Shown: in pieces, positions 1 through 7,640 of the stretch
Numbering within the stretch: the first letter of the stretch is position 1
Layout: each line of letters opens with the position of its first letter
Source: Chryseobacterium sp. MYb264
GTDB lineage: Bacteria; Bacteroidota; Bacteroidia; Flavobacteriales; Weeksellaceae
Direction of reading: 5' to 3'
DNA length: 64,000 nt
NCBI RefSeq assembly: GCF_035974275.1
Contig: NZ_CP142422.1
Span: 1,426,001 to 1,490,000 of the forward strand
The notes under the pieces: generated by a model
The model's database searches: none
What the model was told of the DNA's origin: nothing
Seen by the model: only the letters and a program-made list of their open reading frames with translations
Position numbers and translations under genes: made by a program

Positions 1-289
1 CATAATCCTCCTGTACAATTTTGTAATTGGTAAAATCTTCATTTCCGATAAAACTTCTTTTTTTCTCAGATTTAAGGAAAATAATAGCTGTATTTAATGC
101 CACTCTGTATAACCATGTAGAAAATTCACTTTCACCTTTAAAATTCGGATAAGCTTTCCACACCTGAAACGTGATCTCCTGAAAAAGATCATCTCGGTCG
201 TCTTTATCATCCATGTACATTTTGGAAATCTTAAAAATGATTCCTTTATGCTTTTCAATTTTAGCGAGAAATTCTTGTTCTAAAGTCAT
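1..289 (-). CDS. ECF-type RNA polymerase sigma factor, 3' end outside window
   Basis: The minus strand reads from an ATG at 289 to the window edge without a stop, giving the first 96 residues. They begin MTLEQEFLAKIEKHKG and continue through MYMDDKDDRDDLFQEITFQVW and FSTWLYRVALNTAI. This matches region 2 of extracytoplasmic-function sigma-70 factors: the DLxQE segment that binds core polymerase and the TWLYRVALN segment that recognises the -10 element. Region 4 would lie beyond the edge. Such factors redirect RNA polymerase to a small regulon and are often paired with an anti-sigma factor, which is not visible here. The family call is firm; the regulon is unknown. Confidence 0.88.
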   Translation of the reverse strand, partial: MTLEQEFLAKIEKHKGIIFKISKMYMDDKDDRDDLFQEITFQVWKAYPNFKGESEFSTWLYRVALNTAIIFLKSEKKRSFIGNEDFTNYKIVQEDY

Positions 290-818
290 GGTTGCTTACT
301 CTGAAGAGTTAGTTGCTATTAAATGTAAATGTTACAGATTAATGATAAAAATTATTTTTTTTTGGAGCTATTTCCCGCTTTCCCTCATACTCCTCACCCC
401 AGGCGCTCCACCATCCCCCATCCCCTAAGCCCTCCCACTCTCAAACTCTCCCACCCAGTTGCGGGGTATCCGGTCAATCGGGGCTAGGGATTTGTGCTTC
501 GATTTAAAGACAAGTGATACAATCAACCGTCTTAAAAATTTTCATCCCATGGAAGATTTTTAATAAGTAGGTTTAACCTAATTTCAAATGTAACCCCAAA
601 AGGCTCAAAAAGACTTTATTGGATTTAGCGATCAAACTTAAAGATAACAAAAGTGTAAAATCCTTTACTCCTTTTGTGATAAAAAATTTTTACAAACTGA
701 ATACTAAAAGTTAATTACGAATCAAGAGAAATAAATACCACACTTTTATTTTTAACAGAATTCTTAGTTTTCATGGCTCAGAATTTGTGTTTAACCTATC
801 ACACCAAAAAATATAAAT
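290..818. other. Intergenic region with a C-rich low-complexity tract and a repeat remnant
   Basis: This gap lies between two divergent genes and holds no credible coding sequence. Bases 390-463 are a pyrimidine-rich tract of CTCCC, CTCAAACTCTCC type, also seen in degenerate form near 1768-1805, 57359-57425 and 59790-59850. Bases 466-494 are an inverted remnant of the element that is complete at 62651-62766 (shared core CTAGCCCCGATTGA). No clear TAnnTTTG promoter was found for either neighbour. Confidence 0.5.
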
Positions 819-1649
819 ATGCCTTACATTACAAAACAGAGCGACAAAAATTTTCAATTATATTATGAAGATTTCGGTTCCGGACAACCTATTATTTTAA
901 TTCACGGCTGGCCTTTAAGCGGAAAATCCTGGGAAATGCAGATTCCTGTGCTCCTTAATCTTGGATACAGGGTTATTTCGTACGACAGAAGAGGATTCGG
1001 GAAATCTTCACCATCCACAGAGGGTTATGATTATGATGGATTAACAACCGATCTTTACGAACTAATCATCCAATTAGAATTGAAAAACGTTATTCTTTTC
1101 GGCTTTTCAATGGGAGGCGGCGAAGTGGTTCGTTATCTTACCAATTACGGTTCCGAAAATGTAGATAAAATCGCTTTAATTTCATCCATTATTCCTTTAG
1201 TTAAACAAAAAGAAGACAATCCTGACGGTGTTCCGCAAGAAAAACTGAATGAGATTATGCAAAATCTGAAAACCGACAGAATTACATTCCTAGAATCTTT
1301 TCACAAAGACTTTTACAATTACGGACTGCTTTCTCAATCAGTCAGCCAGAAACAGCTGGATTATGACTGGACGATCGCCGCATTTGCCAACCCGATTGCC
1401 ACCATAAAATGTGCAGAAAGCTGGGCGAATACAGACTTCCGTCCTGAGCTTCCGAATGTAAACGTGAAAACATTGATCGTACATGGTGATGCCGATAAAA
1501 TAGTTCCAATAGAAACCGCAGGAAAGCAGGCGGCTGAAGGAATTGCAGATAACGATTTTGTAATTATTGACGGTGCTCCACATGGCTTAAATGTCACGCA
1601 TGCCGACGATTTGAATAGCGTTTTAAGTCGGTTTTTAACCACAAAGTAA
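819..1649 (+). CDS. Alpha/beta hydrolase, non-haem haloperoxidase-like
   Basis: A complete 276-residue alpha/beta hydrolase of the size usual for cofactor-free haloperoxidase/esterase relatives. Visible motifs in order: the oxyanion segment IHGWPLSG (28-35), the nucleophile elbow GFSMGG (95-100, Ser97), the acid segment HGDADKIVP (222-230), and His255 in GAPHG. It has no signal peptide, so it should be cytoplasmic. The family hydrolyses esters, lactones or similar bonds, and some members form peracids that halogenate substrates in vitro. The natural substrate cannot be read from the sequence. It stands alone, divergent from the sigma factor gene and convergent with the aldehyde dehydrogenase gene, from which a shared hairpin separates it. 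Confidence 0.85.
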   Translation: MPYITKQSDKNFQLYYEDFGSGQPIILIHGWPLSGKSWEMQIPVLLNLGYRVISYDRRGFGKSSPSTEGYDYDGLTTDLYELIIQLELKNVILFGFSMGGGEVVRYLTNYGSENVDKIALISSIIPLVKQKEDNPDGVPQEKLNEIMQNLKTDRITFLESFHKDFYNYGLLSQSVSQKQLDYDWTIAAFANPIATIKCAESWANTDFRPELPNVNVKTLIVHGDADKIVPIETAGKQAAEGIADNDFVIIDGAPHGLNVTHADDLNSVLSRFLTTK

Positions 1650-1684
1650 CTTTTCTTTCAATAAAAACGATTCTTTAGAATCAA

Positions 1685-1717
1685 AAAAAATCCGCAATAT
1701 ACTCTATTGCGGATTTT
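1685..1717. terminator. Bidirectional intrinsic terminator
   Basis: An AAAATCCGCAATA / TATTGCGGATTTT stem around a short loop lies between two convergent genes, with A and T runs on both sides. It can therefore stop transcription of the hydrolase on the plus strand and of the dehydrogenase on the minus strand. Confidence 0.8.
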
Positions 1718-1807
1718 GATTTATAATGATAAAATATTTCTGAGTTTCAATAATAAACAAGAAAACTAATACACTCCCATTCTAAAACTCTCAAACACTA
1801 AAACTTT

Positions 1808-3436
1808 CTAGAAAATATAATCCGTGCTCAAAAAATTAGAATCATGATCTCTCACAATGGTATTCAATAATTCCTTGTTAGAATCTGTAATTTTTGCGGC
1901 TACCAAAGAACGAATTGAGAACGAACGAAGCGCATCAAAAACAGAAAGCGTACCTTCTGCACTATCTTTTCTTCCGGTAAAAGGGAAAACATCCGGACCT
2001 CGTTGAGCCTGACAATTAATGTTCACACGACTTACCAGATTCACAAAAGGATCAATCAATTTTGAAACCTCCAAAGGATCTTCACTAAAGATACTCACCT
2101 GCATTCCGTGGTCTGCATTCACCTGATAGTCGATCGGCTCTTCGATATCATCAAAAGGAACCACAGGAATTACCGGACCGAATTGTTCTTCATGATACAA
2201 TTTCATTTCGCTGTTTACCGGATAAACAACCGCCGGAAAAACAAAAGATTCTTCTGTAAACCCACCATTTTCATTCAAAACTTTCGCTCCTTTTGCTAAT
2301 GCATCATCAATACATTCTTTTAAATAGGGAGGTTTGTTTACTTCCGGAAGCGGTGTAATTTTCACCTCTTTTTCCCAAGGTAAACCAGGTTTTAAAGCAG
2401 AAACCGCTGCCGTTAATTTCTGAGTAAACTCTTCAGCAACCTCTTTCTGAACGAAAATAAGCTTTAACGCCGTACATCTTTGTCCATTGAAAGACAATGA
2501 ACCCAAAATACATTCACTTACCGCAACATCAAGATTGGCATTTTTAGTTACAATCGCAGCATTTTTTGCATCTAAACTTAAGATCGCACGTAAACGATTA
2601 ACCTTCGGATGCAGTTTTTTCAGACCATTCGCCACTTTACTTGAACCAATAAATGCCAGAACATTCACTTTTCCGCTTTCCATAATCGGAGTGATGATCT
2701 CTGAACCTTTTCCGTATAATGTATTTACGGTTCCTTCCGGGAAAGCTTCTTTGAAGGCATTTAACAAAGGATAATGTGCTAAAACACCATGTTTAGGAAG
2801 TTTAAACAAGATCGTGTTTCCCATAATTAAAGCGGGAATCAGCGTGGTGAAGATTTCGTTTAAAGGATAATTAAAAGGTCCCATGCTTAAAACAACACCA
2901 AGCGGAGCTCTACGGATTTGCGCAATCGTTCCCTCAGCCTGCTGAAAACGGGAAGATTCTCTGTCCAGATCTTTCAGCGCATCGATGGTTTGATTGATAT
3001 AATCTACGGTTCTGTCGAATTCTTTTGTAGAATCGGCCAATGTTTTTCCGATTTCCCACATCAGTAATCTAATGACCAAATCTCTCTGCTGAATCATCAA
3101 ATAGACAAACTTCTGCATACATTTTATTCTGCCTTCCACAGACATTGTCGGCCACTCTCCCAGTCCGTTATTGTACGCTTTTACTGAAGCTTCCAAAACT
3201 TCCATCGCTTCTTTAGGACCGATATTCGGGATGCTTCCAAGCAATTTTCTTTCCAGTCCGTTTTCAGTTTGAATACAAACCGGGGAATAGATATTTTGAA
3301 CTTCCCCATTCCATTCCACCAGTTCTCCATTTAAGAGATAAACTTTCTGATGAATTTCGGGAACTTTATATTCTTCGGGAATTTCGTTTTCTGATTTAAA
3401 TATTTCATGAAATAACGGTGTCTTTACTGAATCCAT
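1808..3436 (-). CDS. gapN: Aldehyde dehydrogenase, GapN type (NADP-dependent glyceraldehyde-3-phosphate dehydrogenase)
   Basis: A 542-residue aldehyde dehydrogenase. The segment GPFNYPLNE (186-194), the nucleotide-binding stretch MGNTILFKLPKHG and the GRKDSAEGT segment near the C-terminus resemble non-phosphorylating GAPDH enzymes. These oxidise glyceraldehyde-3-phosphate directly to 3-phosphoglycerate while making NADPH. The catalytic cysteine is Cys321 in NGQRC. One oddity: the LELGGK motif that normally carries the catalytic glutamate reads LSLDAK here, with Ser287 at the glutamate position. The N-terminus is about 40 residues longer than in compact family members. The closest promoter-like sequence upstream is TACCTTTA at about 3478-3485. 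The substrate is inferred from family resemblance; another aldehyde is possible. Confidence 0.75.
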   Translation of the reverse strand: MDSVKTPLFHEIFKSENEIPEEYKVPEIHQKVYLLNGELVEWNGEVQNIYSPVCIQTENGLERKLLGSIPNIGPKEAMEVLEASVKAYNNGLGEWPTMSVEGRIKCMQKFVYLMIQQRDLVIRLLMWEIGKTLADSTKEFDRTVDYINQTIDALKDLDRESSRFQQAEGTIAQIRRAPLGVVLSMGPFNYPLNEIFTTLIPALIMGNTILFKLPKHGVLAHYPLLNAFKEAFPEGTVNTLYGKGSEIITPIMESGKVNVLAFIGSSKVANGLKKLHPKVNRLRAILSLDAKNAAIVTKNANLDVAVSECILGSLSFNGQRCTALKLIFVQKEVAEEFTQKLTAAVSALKPGLPWEKEVKITPLPEVNKPPYLKECIDDALAKGAKVLNENGGFTEESFVFPAVVYPVNSEMKLYHEEQFGPVIPVVPFDDIEEPIDYQVNADHGMQVSIFSEDPLEVSKLIDPFVNLVSRVNINCQAQRGPDVFPFTGRKDSAEGTLSVFDALRSFSIRSLVAAKITDSNKELLNTIVRDHDSNFLSTDYIF

Positions 3437-3610
3437 AAATTTTTAATGTTTAATAGTGTGTAAAATTTGAATAGAATAAAGGTAGATGGAAAATTTGATT
3501 TTAAAAATAGCTGTTTAATAGATTTGTTCTATTTACTAGGTTTTTGAATTAAAATTAATATTAAAGGATAATCCTACGGGAACCCACATTTTCTTTTTGT
3601 CACACCTTTT

Positions 3611-3618
3611 TATCTTTG
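3611..3618 (+). promoter_or_regulatory. Bacteroidota -7 box (TATCTTTG) for the lipoprotein gene
   Basis: TATCTTTG fits the TAnnTTTG consensus of the Bacteroidota primary sigma factor and ends 18 bases before the start codon at 3637. No good TTTG box lies at the usual 19-21 base spacing, so the assignment is moderate. Confidence 0.5.
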
Positions 3619-3636
3619 AAAAAATAAGATTTAGCC

Positions 3637-4512
3637 ATGAATAAAAAGATCCTTTATTATTTACTCACCACTTCAGTTTTAATTTCTTGTAAAAAAACCT
3701 ATAAATATGTTGAAAAAAATGAAAAAGAAGCAATATCTGGAGGAATCGAGATTGTAGAAGAAGAGAAAGAAATTAAAGCAGAAAATGATACTATCGCATA
3801 TATTGAGGCATTTAAGAAATTTATTGTTTCTGAAAAAGTTAGTAATCAAATGAGAAAATCTAATATTAGATTTACCTCTATTCCTTTAAGTTTTAAAGTA
3901 TATGATGAAAATGGTAATGATATAACGAATATTTCTTTTAAGAGCAGAGAGAAGCGTGAAATAGAATTAACTAACCTAGTATTAGAAAGTTCCAGTTATA
4001 AATCCGAAAAAATAGATACTAATAAAATCGACAGTTCTAAAATTAAAAATCTTCAAGAGTATTTTTCAAAGAAAAAAGATGAATTTTCTACAGAAGATAA
4101 AGTTTGGTATCAACCTAAATCTGCACCGAAGTATACTAATCAGAATGGTATATATTGTTACTTTCAAACATTAAATAATGTTCCAAGTAATTTACGGTTT
4201 AGGGTACAATATTATTCTGACGAATGGTTATTCATTAAAAAAATACAATTTTCAATCGACGGAAAAGCTTATGAGTATATTCCTTTAGACCTTGAAACGG
4301 ATTCAGGAGATGGCGGATATATATGGGAGTGGTTTGATGAGAGCATTTCTGATCCTGATAAAGAATTAATTAAAGCTCTTGCGCATGCTAAAAATGCTAA
4401 AATTAAATTTATAGGAAGACAATATTATGACACTAAAATATTGACTAAAAGCCAAATCGAAGGAATTCGCCGGACAATTGAGTTATACAAAGCGATGGGA
4501 GGTAATTTTTAA
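3637..4512 (+). CDS. Hypothetical lipoprotein
   Basis: A 291-residue protein that I do not recognise. The N-terminus MNKKILYYLLTTSVLISC is a lipoprotein signal with a lipobox ending at Cys18, so the mature protein is probably lipid-anchored in the envelope. A Lys/Glu-rich linker covers about residues 19-60. The remainder is mixed alpha/beta with many aromatic residues, including segments YCYFQTLNN and YIPLDLETDSGDGG. It is flanked by the divergent gapN and the downstream thiol peroxidase gene, 90 bases away, and neither suggests a role. The region is more A+T-rich than its neighbours, as is common for fast-evolving lipoproteins. Confidence 0.75.
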   Translation: MNKKILYYLLTTSVLISCKKTYKYVEKNEKEAISGGIEIVEEEKEIKAENDTIAYIEAFKKFIVSEKVSNQMRKSNIRFTSIPLSFKVYDENGNDITNISFKSREKREIELTNLVLESSSYKSEKIDTNKIDSSKIKNLQEYFSKKKDEFSTEDKVWYQPKSAPKYTNQNGIYCYFQTLNNVPSNLRFRVQYYSDEWLFIKKIQFSIDGKAYEYIPLDLETDSGDGGYIWEWFDESISDPDKELIKALAHAKNAKIKFIGRQYYDTKILTKSQIEGIRRTIELYKAMGGNF

Positions 4513-4579
4513 GATCTGACTGTGAAATTAGAAATAGATTAAATCTATTTGAATTTTAAATTGACAATTGAAAAAAGAA

Positions 4580-4587
4580 TAATTTTG
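4580..4587 (+). promoter_or_regulatory. Bacteroidota -7 box (TAATTTTG) for tpx
   Basis: TAATTTTG lies 15 bases before the tpx start codon. An ATTG sequence ends 17 bases upstream of it and may act as the -33 box. Spacing is slightly short of the usual 19-21. Confidence 0.45.
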
Positions 4588-4602
4588 TTTTAAAATAAAT
4601 TC

Positions 4603-5175
4603 ATGGTTTCAAAATTCGTTTTCAGTGCGTTATTGCTATTTTCAGTATACACATTGGCACAAAACGCTAAAACAGCAAATAAGGTTTTAATGGGAGGAAA
4701 ACCGGTACACACCTACGCAAAATTACCGATGGTAAACAAAACTGCTCCAAAATTCACGCTTACCGACGTCACAATGAAAGATAAGACGCTGGAATCTTAC
4801 AAAGGAAAATATATGATTTTGAATATTTTCCCGAGCGTAGATACAGGCGTTTGCTCGGCTTCTGTTCGTCATTTCAATGAAGATGTGGCTAATCTTCCGA
4901 ACACCGTGGTGCTTTGTATTTCTAAAGATCTTCCTTTTGCCCAGAAAAGATTTTGTGGTGCTGAAGGAATAAAAAATGTTGAAATGCTTTCTGATTTCCG
5001 TTCCGATTTCGGGAAAACTTACGGTGTAGAAATTACAGATTCTGTGATGAAAGGGTTGTTAAGCAGAGCCGTTGTTGTGATTGATCCTTCAGGAAAAATC
5101 GTTTATGAAGAGCAGGTTGCGGATATTTCGCATGAACCGAATTATGAAGCAGCGATTAAAGCTGTTAAAAATTAG
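4603..5175 (+). CDS. tpx: Thiol peroxidase with a signal peptide (exported Tpx)
   Basis: A 190-residue atypical 2-Cys peroxiredoxin of the Tpx group, which reduces hydrogen and alkyl peroxides with electrons from thioredoxin-like partners. The peroxidatic cysteine is Cys84 in PSVDTGVCSASVR and the resolving cysteine is Cys118 in FCGAEG, both in the normal Tpx context. Residues 1-20 (MVSKFVFSALLLFSVYTLAQ) form a signal peptide ending in the LAQ motif common in Flavobacteriia, so the enzyme should act in the periplasm. This leader adds about 25 residues to the usual Tpx length of about 165. A terminator follows directly, so the gene is monocistronic. Confidence 0.9.
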   Translation: MVSKFVFSALLLFSVYTLAQNAKTANKVLMGGKPVHTYAKLPMVNKTAPKFTLTDVTMKDKTLESYKGKYMILNIFPSVDTGVCSASVRHFNEDVANLPNTVVLCISKDLPFAQKRFCGAEGIKNVEMLSDFRSDFGKTYGVEITDSVMKGLLSRAVVVIDPSGKIVYEEQVADISHEPNYEAAIKAVKN

Positions 5176-5198
5176 GATTTTGCTTTAAAATATTTTAT

Positions 5199-5225
5199 AA
5201 CCTCTGAAATTCTCAGAGGTTTTAT
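5199..5225 (+). terminator. Intrinsic terminator of tpx
   Basis: The stem AACCTCTGA / TCAGAGGTT is followed by TTTATTTTTA. It lies directly after tpx and before the convergent gene end at 5228. Confidence 0.8.
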
Positions 5226-5227
5226 TT

Positions 5228-5674
5228 TTAATCTCCACCACCAGTTGTATTAAAATCGTTATCGGAATGAAATAGAAAGAAAAGCACCAATAAATCATTT
5301 ACATCATCAATTTCAAGATAATAAATAGGATCTTTGAACCATTTTTTCACTCTTTGAATTTCAATAACGGGTTTTCCCTTGTGAAAAAGCCTATTTTTCT
5401 TTCCAAATTTATATGTGTAAATTTTCGTTTCGCCGGATTCAATGATTCTACACTTTCCAAAATCTGTAAAATAAACTACTTTATTCAAATCAAACAGTTC
5501 CAAATTACTGTTCAAAAACCCGACTGTTTTTATCTCATACTTTTTGGATAATAATAAAATGTAAAAATTAAAAGAATAAAATTTACTATCATTTACAATT
5601 CTTCCCACTTCCAGATTATCTTCTCCGAATAAAATAAATTGTTTGTTTGAATGCTTACCTGTATACTTTTTCAA
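5228..5674 (-). CDS. Hypothetical protein, second gene of a pair with the plug-like protein
   Basis: A 148-residue protein I cannot assign. It is rich in beta-strand patterns (aromatic and aliphatic residues alternating with Lys/Asp) and has no signal peptide. A hydrophobic stretch LLVLFFLF near the C-terminus is followed by an acidic tail ending in GGGD. The strand pattern loosely recalls LURP-one/tubby-like folds, but no motif proves this. It starts 12 bases after the stop codon of the gene at 5687-6391 on the same strand, so the two are very probably cotranscribed. Confidence 0.6.
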   Translation of the reverse strand: MKKYTGKHSNKQFILFGEDNLEVGRIVNDSKFYSFNFYILLLSKKYEIKTVGFLNSNLELFDLNKVVYFTDFGKCRIIESGETKIYTYKFGKKNRLFHKGKPVIEIQRVKKWFKDPIYYLEIDDVNDLLVLFFLFHSDNDFNTTGGGD

Positions 5675-5686
5675 ATGTGTTGTCGA

Positions 5687-6391
5687 TTATTTTTTCTTTG
5701 TCGTCACCAAAATCACTCCATTTTTCCCGTCTTCACCATATAAAACTTTTGCTTTCTTATCCTTTAAAACCGTAAGAGTTTCTATTGACTGAGTATCAAT
5801 TTTCCTAAATTCTTCAAGGCTAATCATTTTTCCGTCTAAAACAACAATCGGTTTTTGATCTTCCTTTAAAGAACTAGATGCTCCTCCAATTCTTATCTTC
5901 TGCGTTTCAATACTATTTTTCAGTTGAGAACTAATCACTTTACCTTTTTTTCCACTTTGAACTTGTTGAGACTTGACCAAAGAACTGTCTGAAATTATAT
6001 AAGGCTTACCGGTAACCATTGAATGTGTTGTTTTTTTAAACCCTGCAATAACCACCTCTTCTAATTTCTCAGCCTGTAAAGTATCATTAATTTTATTTTC
6101 CTGTGCATTTACCGAAACAAAACCTCCCGCAGTCAACATAAAACCTACCGCAAACTTTATGAAAAGTGAGTTGATATGGGAATATTGTAAATCCCTGTCC
6201 AATTGAGATTCATCAAAATATCCACAGATATTTTTCTCTGAAGGATTTGCAAAAGCATTAATTATTTCATCGTCTGTAGCGACCGTGAAATCTCTCACTG
6301 TTTTTGAACACACCGAACAAAATCTTCCTTTCTCTTCCTTAGTCATTGCATCCCAATTTTCGTGACATGGTTTTGGTATCGTGATTTTCAT
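5687..6391 (-). CDS. Mini-SusC protein: cysteine-rich N-terminus, one membrane segment, TonB-receptor plug-like C-terminus
   Basis: A 234-residue protein with three parts. Residues 1-60 contain PCHENW and RFCSVCSKTVRDFT, with Cys9, Cys25, Cys28 and Cys56 as candidate metal ligands. Residues 75-97 are one hydrophobic segment ending in VNAQ. Residues 108-234 resemble the plug domain of SusC-type TonB-dependent receptors in reduced form: LEEVVIAG, IRIGGASSS, PIVVLDGKMIS, IETLTVLKDKKAKVLYG and NGVILVTTKKK. The beta-barrel is absent; the protein ends exactly where the plug ends. Proteins with this head and a plug-like tail occur in Chryseobacterium and relatives, but their function is unknown to me. 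It is probably cotranscribed with the gene at 5228-5674. Confidence 0.7.
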   Translation of the reverse strand: MKITIPKPCHENWDAMTKEEKGRFCSVCSKTVRDFTVATDDEIINAFANPSEKNICGYFDESQLDRDLQYSHINSLFIKFAVGFMLTAGGFVSVNAQENKINDTLQAEKLEEVVIAGFKKTTHSMVTGKPYIISDSSLVKSQQVQSGKKGKVISSQLKNSIETQKIRIGGASSSLKEDQKPIVVLDGKMISLEEFRKIDTQSIETLTVLKDKKAKVLYGEDGKNGVILVTTKKK

Positions 6392-6449
6392 ATTGTCTTT
6401 TTATATTAAAGATGCTGGAAATGGGAAAAAGGTTGGAAAAGGATTCAAA

Positions 6450-7388
6450 TTATTTCATTATGAGCTTGATCTTCTCTCTAAATCTATAAACAATTAAACC
6501 TGCAAACAACAATGTGAAAATAGAAATCAAAGTTGCTATCAGTTGAGGAACTTTTGGTTCTCTGGTATTAAATCTTATTACTTTTTCAATTTTACCTCCT
6601 GCGTTTAGTCTTTTTATTGTTGAACAAAGATGTATTCTTTCTTCTAAAATTGGATTACTGAAACCGTATTTTGCAGCAAGTTTATAATCTTCAAATGCAT
6701 CATTTTTTTCATCTAATAAATAGGCAATATTTCCCAAATCAAATAACAGATTAGCAATAATTTGATCTTCAGGTTTTACAAAAGATGTTCTCTCATTCAG
6801 TTGATAATAGATCTGTTTTTTAAGAACATAAAGCTCGTCTTTATTTAAATCAGATGTAGGAGACTTCTCATTTCCGAAATCATGACCAATCAAAAACTTT
6901 GAATTTATAAACTGCGCTCCTTTAATTTTAGCTTTTAAAATATTAATGTGAATCCATTCAGAATTAAAATGAGAATTTTTATTGATTTTGACTGCTTTCT
7001 CCATCCATTTCAAAGCTTCTGTATTATTTCCAATCAGCTCATAAGCCGTCCCTATATTGGAAGCCGTAGAATACCTGTTCGGCTCTAAAGACTCAATTTT
7101 CTTATAAAGGCTGATCGCTTCCTCATACTTTCCTAAAATAATCAAAACAAATCCTTTATCAGATAGAAAATCAAGATCTTTTGTTTCTTGGTAACCTTTT
7201 TCTAATGATACTAAAAAAACTTTCAGGCTTTCTTTATCTGCAAAATCATGACCATAAGGAACTTCACTTTCGTAATCGCTATACAACATTTTTTGGTTCG
7301 CTAAAATCATTTCTTCACCATTCAGACAGGCAAAGACAGGAATCGAAAAGAGTACTCCGAAGATAAAGCTGAAAAGATATTTTCTCAT
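6450..7388 (-). CDS. Exported TPR-repeat protein with a C-terminal membrane anchor
   Basis: A 312-residue protein with an N-terminal signal peptide (MRKYLFSFIFGVLFSIPVFA, followed by Cys21). Tetratricopeptide-like helices cover about residues 60-150, with the typical pattern GKYEEAISLYKKIESLEPN and GNNTEALKWMEKAVKIN. A second helical block lies around 195-250. A single hydrophobic segment near 285-305 ends in a basic tail, which would anchor the protein in the inner membrane with the repeats in the periplasm. TPR repeats mediate protein-protein contacts; the partner is unknown. It is in line with, and 58 bases upstream of, the plug-like protein gene. Confidence 0.75.
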   Translation of the reverse strand: MRKYLFSFIFGVLFSIPVFACLNGEEMILANQKMLYSDYESEVPYGHDFADKESLKVFLVSLEKGYQETKDLDFLSDKGFVLIILGKYEEAISLYKKIESLEPNRYSTASNIGTAYELIGNNTEALKWMEKAVKINKNSHFNSEWIHINILKAKIKGAQFINSKFLIGHDFGNEKSPTSDLNKDELYVLKKQIYYQLNERTSFVKPEDQIIANLLFDLGNIAYLLDEKNDAFEDYKLAAKYGFSNPILEERIHLCSTIKRLNAGGKIEKVIRFNTREPKVPQLIATLISIFTLLFAGLIVYRFREKIKLIMK

Positions 7389-7640
7389 GAATAATAAATT
7401 CTATTTCTAGGTTATTGTTGATTTAAAAATAAAAAACTTTGTTGTAAAGCAGCACTTATCATTCTAAAAATTCAGGTTATTTATTAAATCCTTCGGCTGC
7501 TTCACGCTCAGGATGATAAACTTCGTAATCGCATTGCTAACCATGTCCCCGCAGGATACTCAAACAAAAAACGATTAAGATATTTGTTTTCATCAAGTAA
7601 AGTGATATTATCTCACCATTTGCTCTAAAACATTATCCTT
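7389..7640. other. Intergenic region with a repeat word
   Basis: The gap between divergent genes contains, at about 7488-7525, a CTTCGGCTGCTTCACGCTCAGGATGA sequence type (split here as CTTCGGCTGCTTCACGCTC then AGGATGA). It resembles the TTCGACAGGCTCAGCATGAC word at 43048-43070. No consensus promoter is evident for the GH43 gene. Confidence 0.4.

Noticed and set aside
213..428. Open frame on the plus strand over the sigma factor start
   Set aside because: It is antisense to the sigma factor gene, has no family features, and ends in the proline-rich low-complexity tract.
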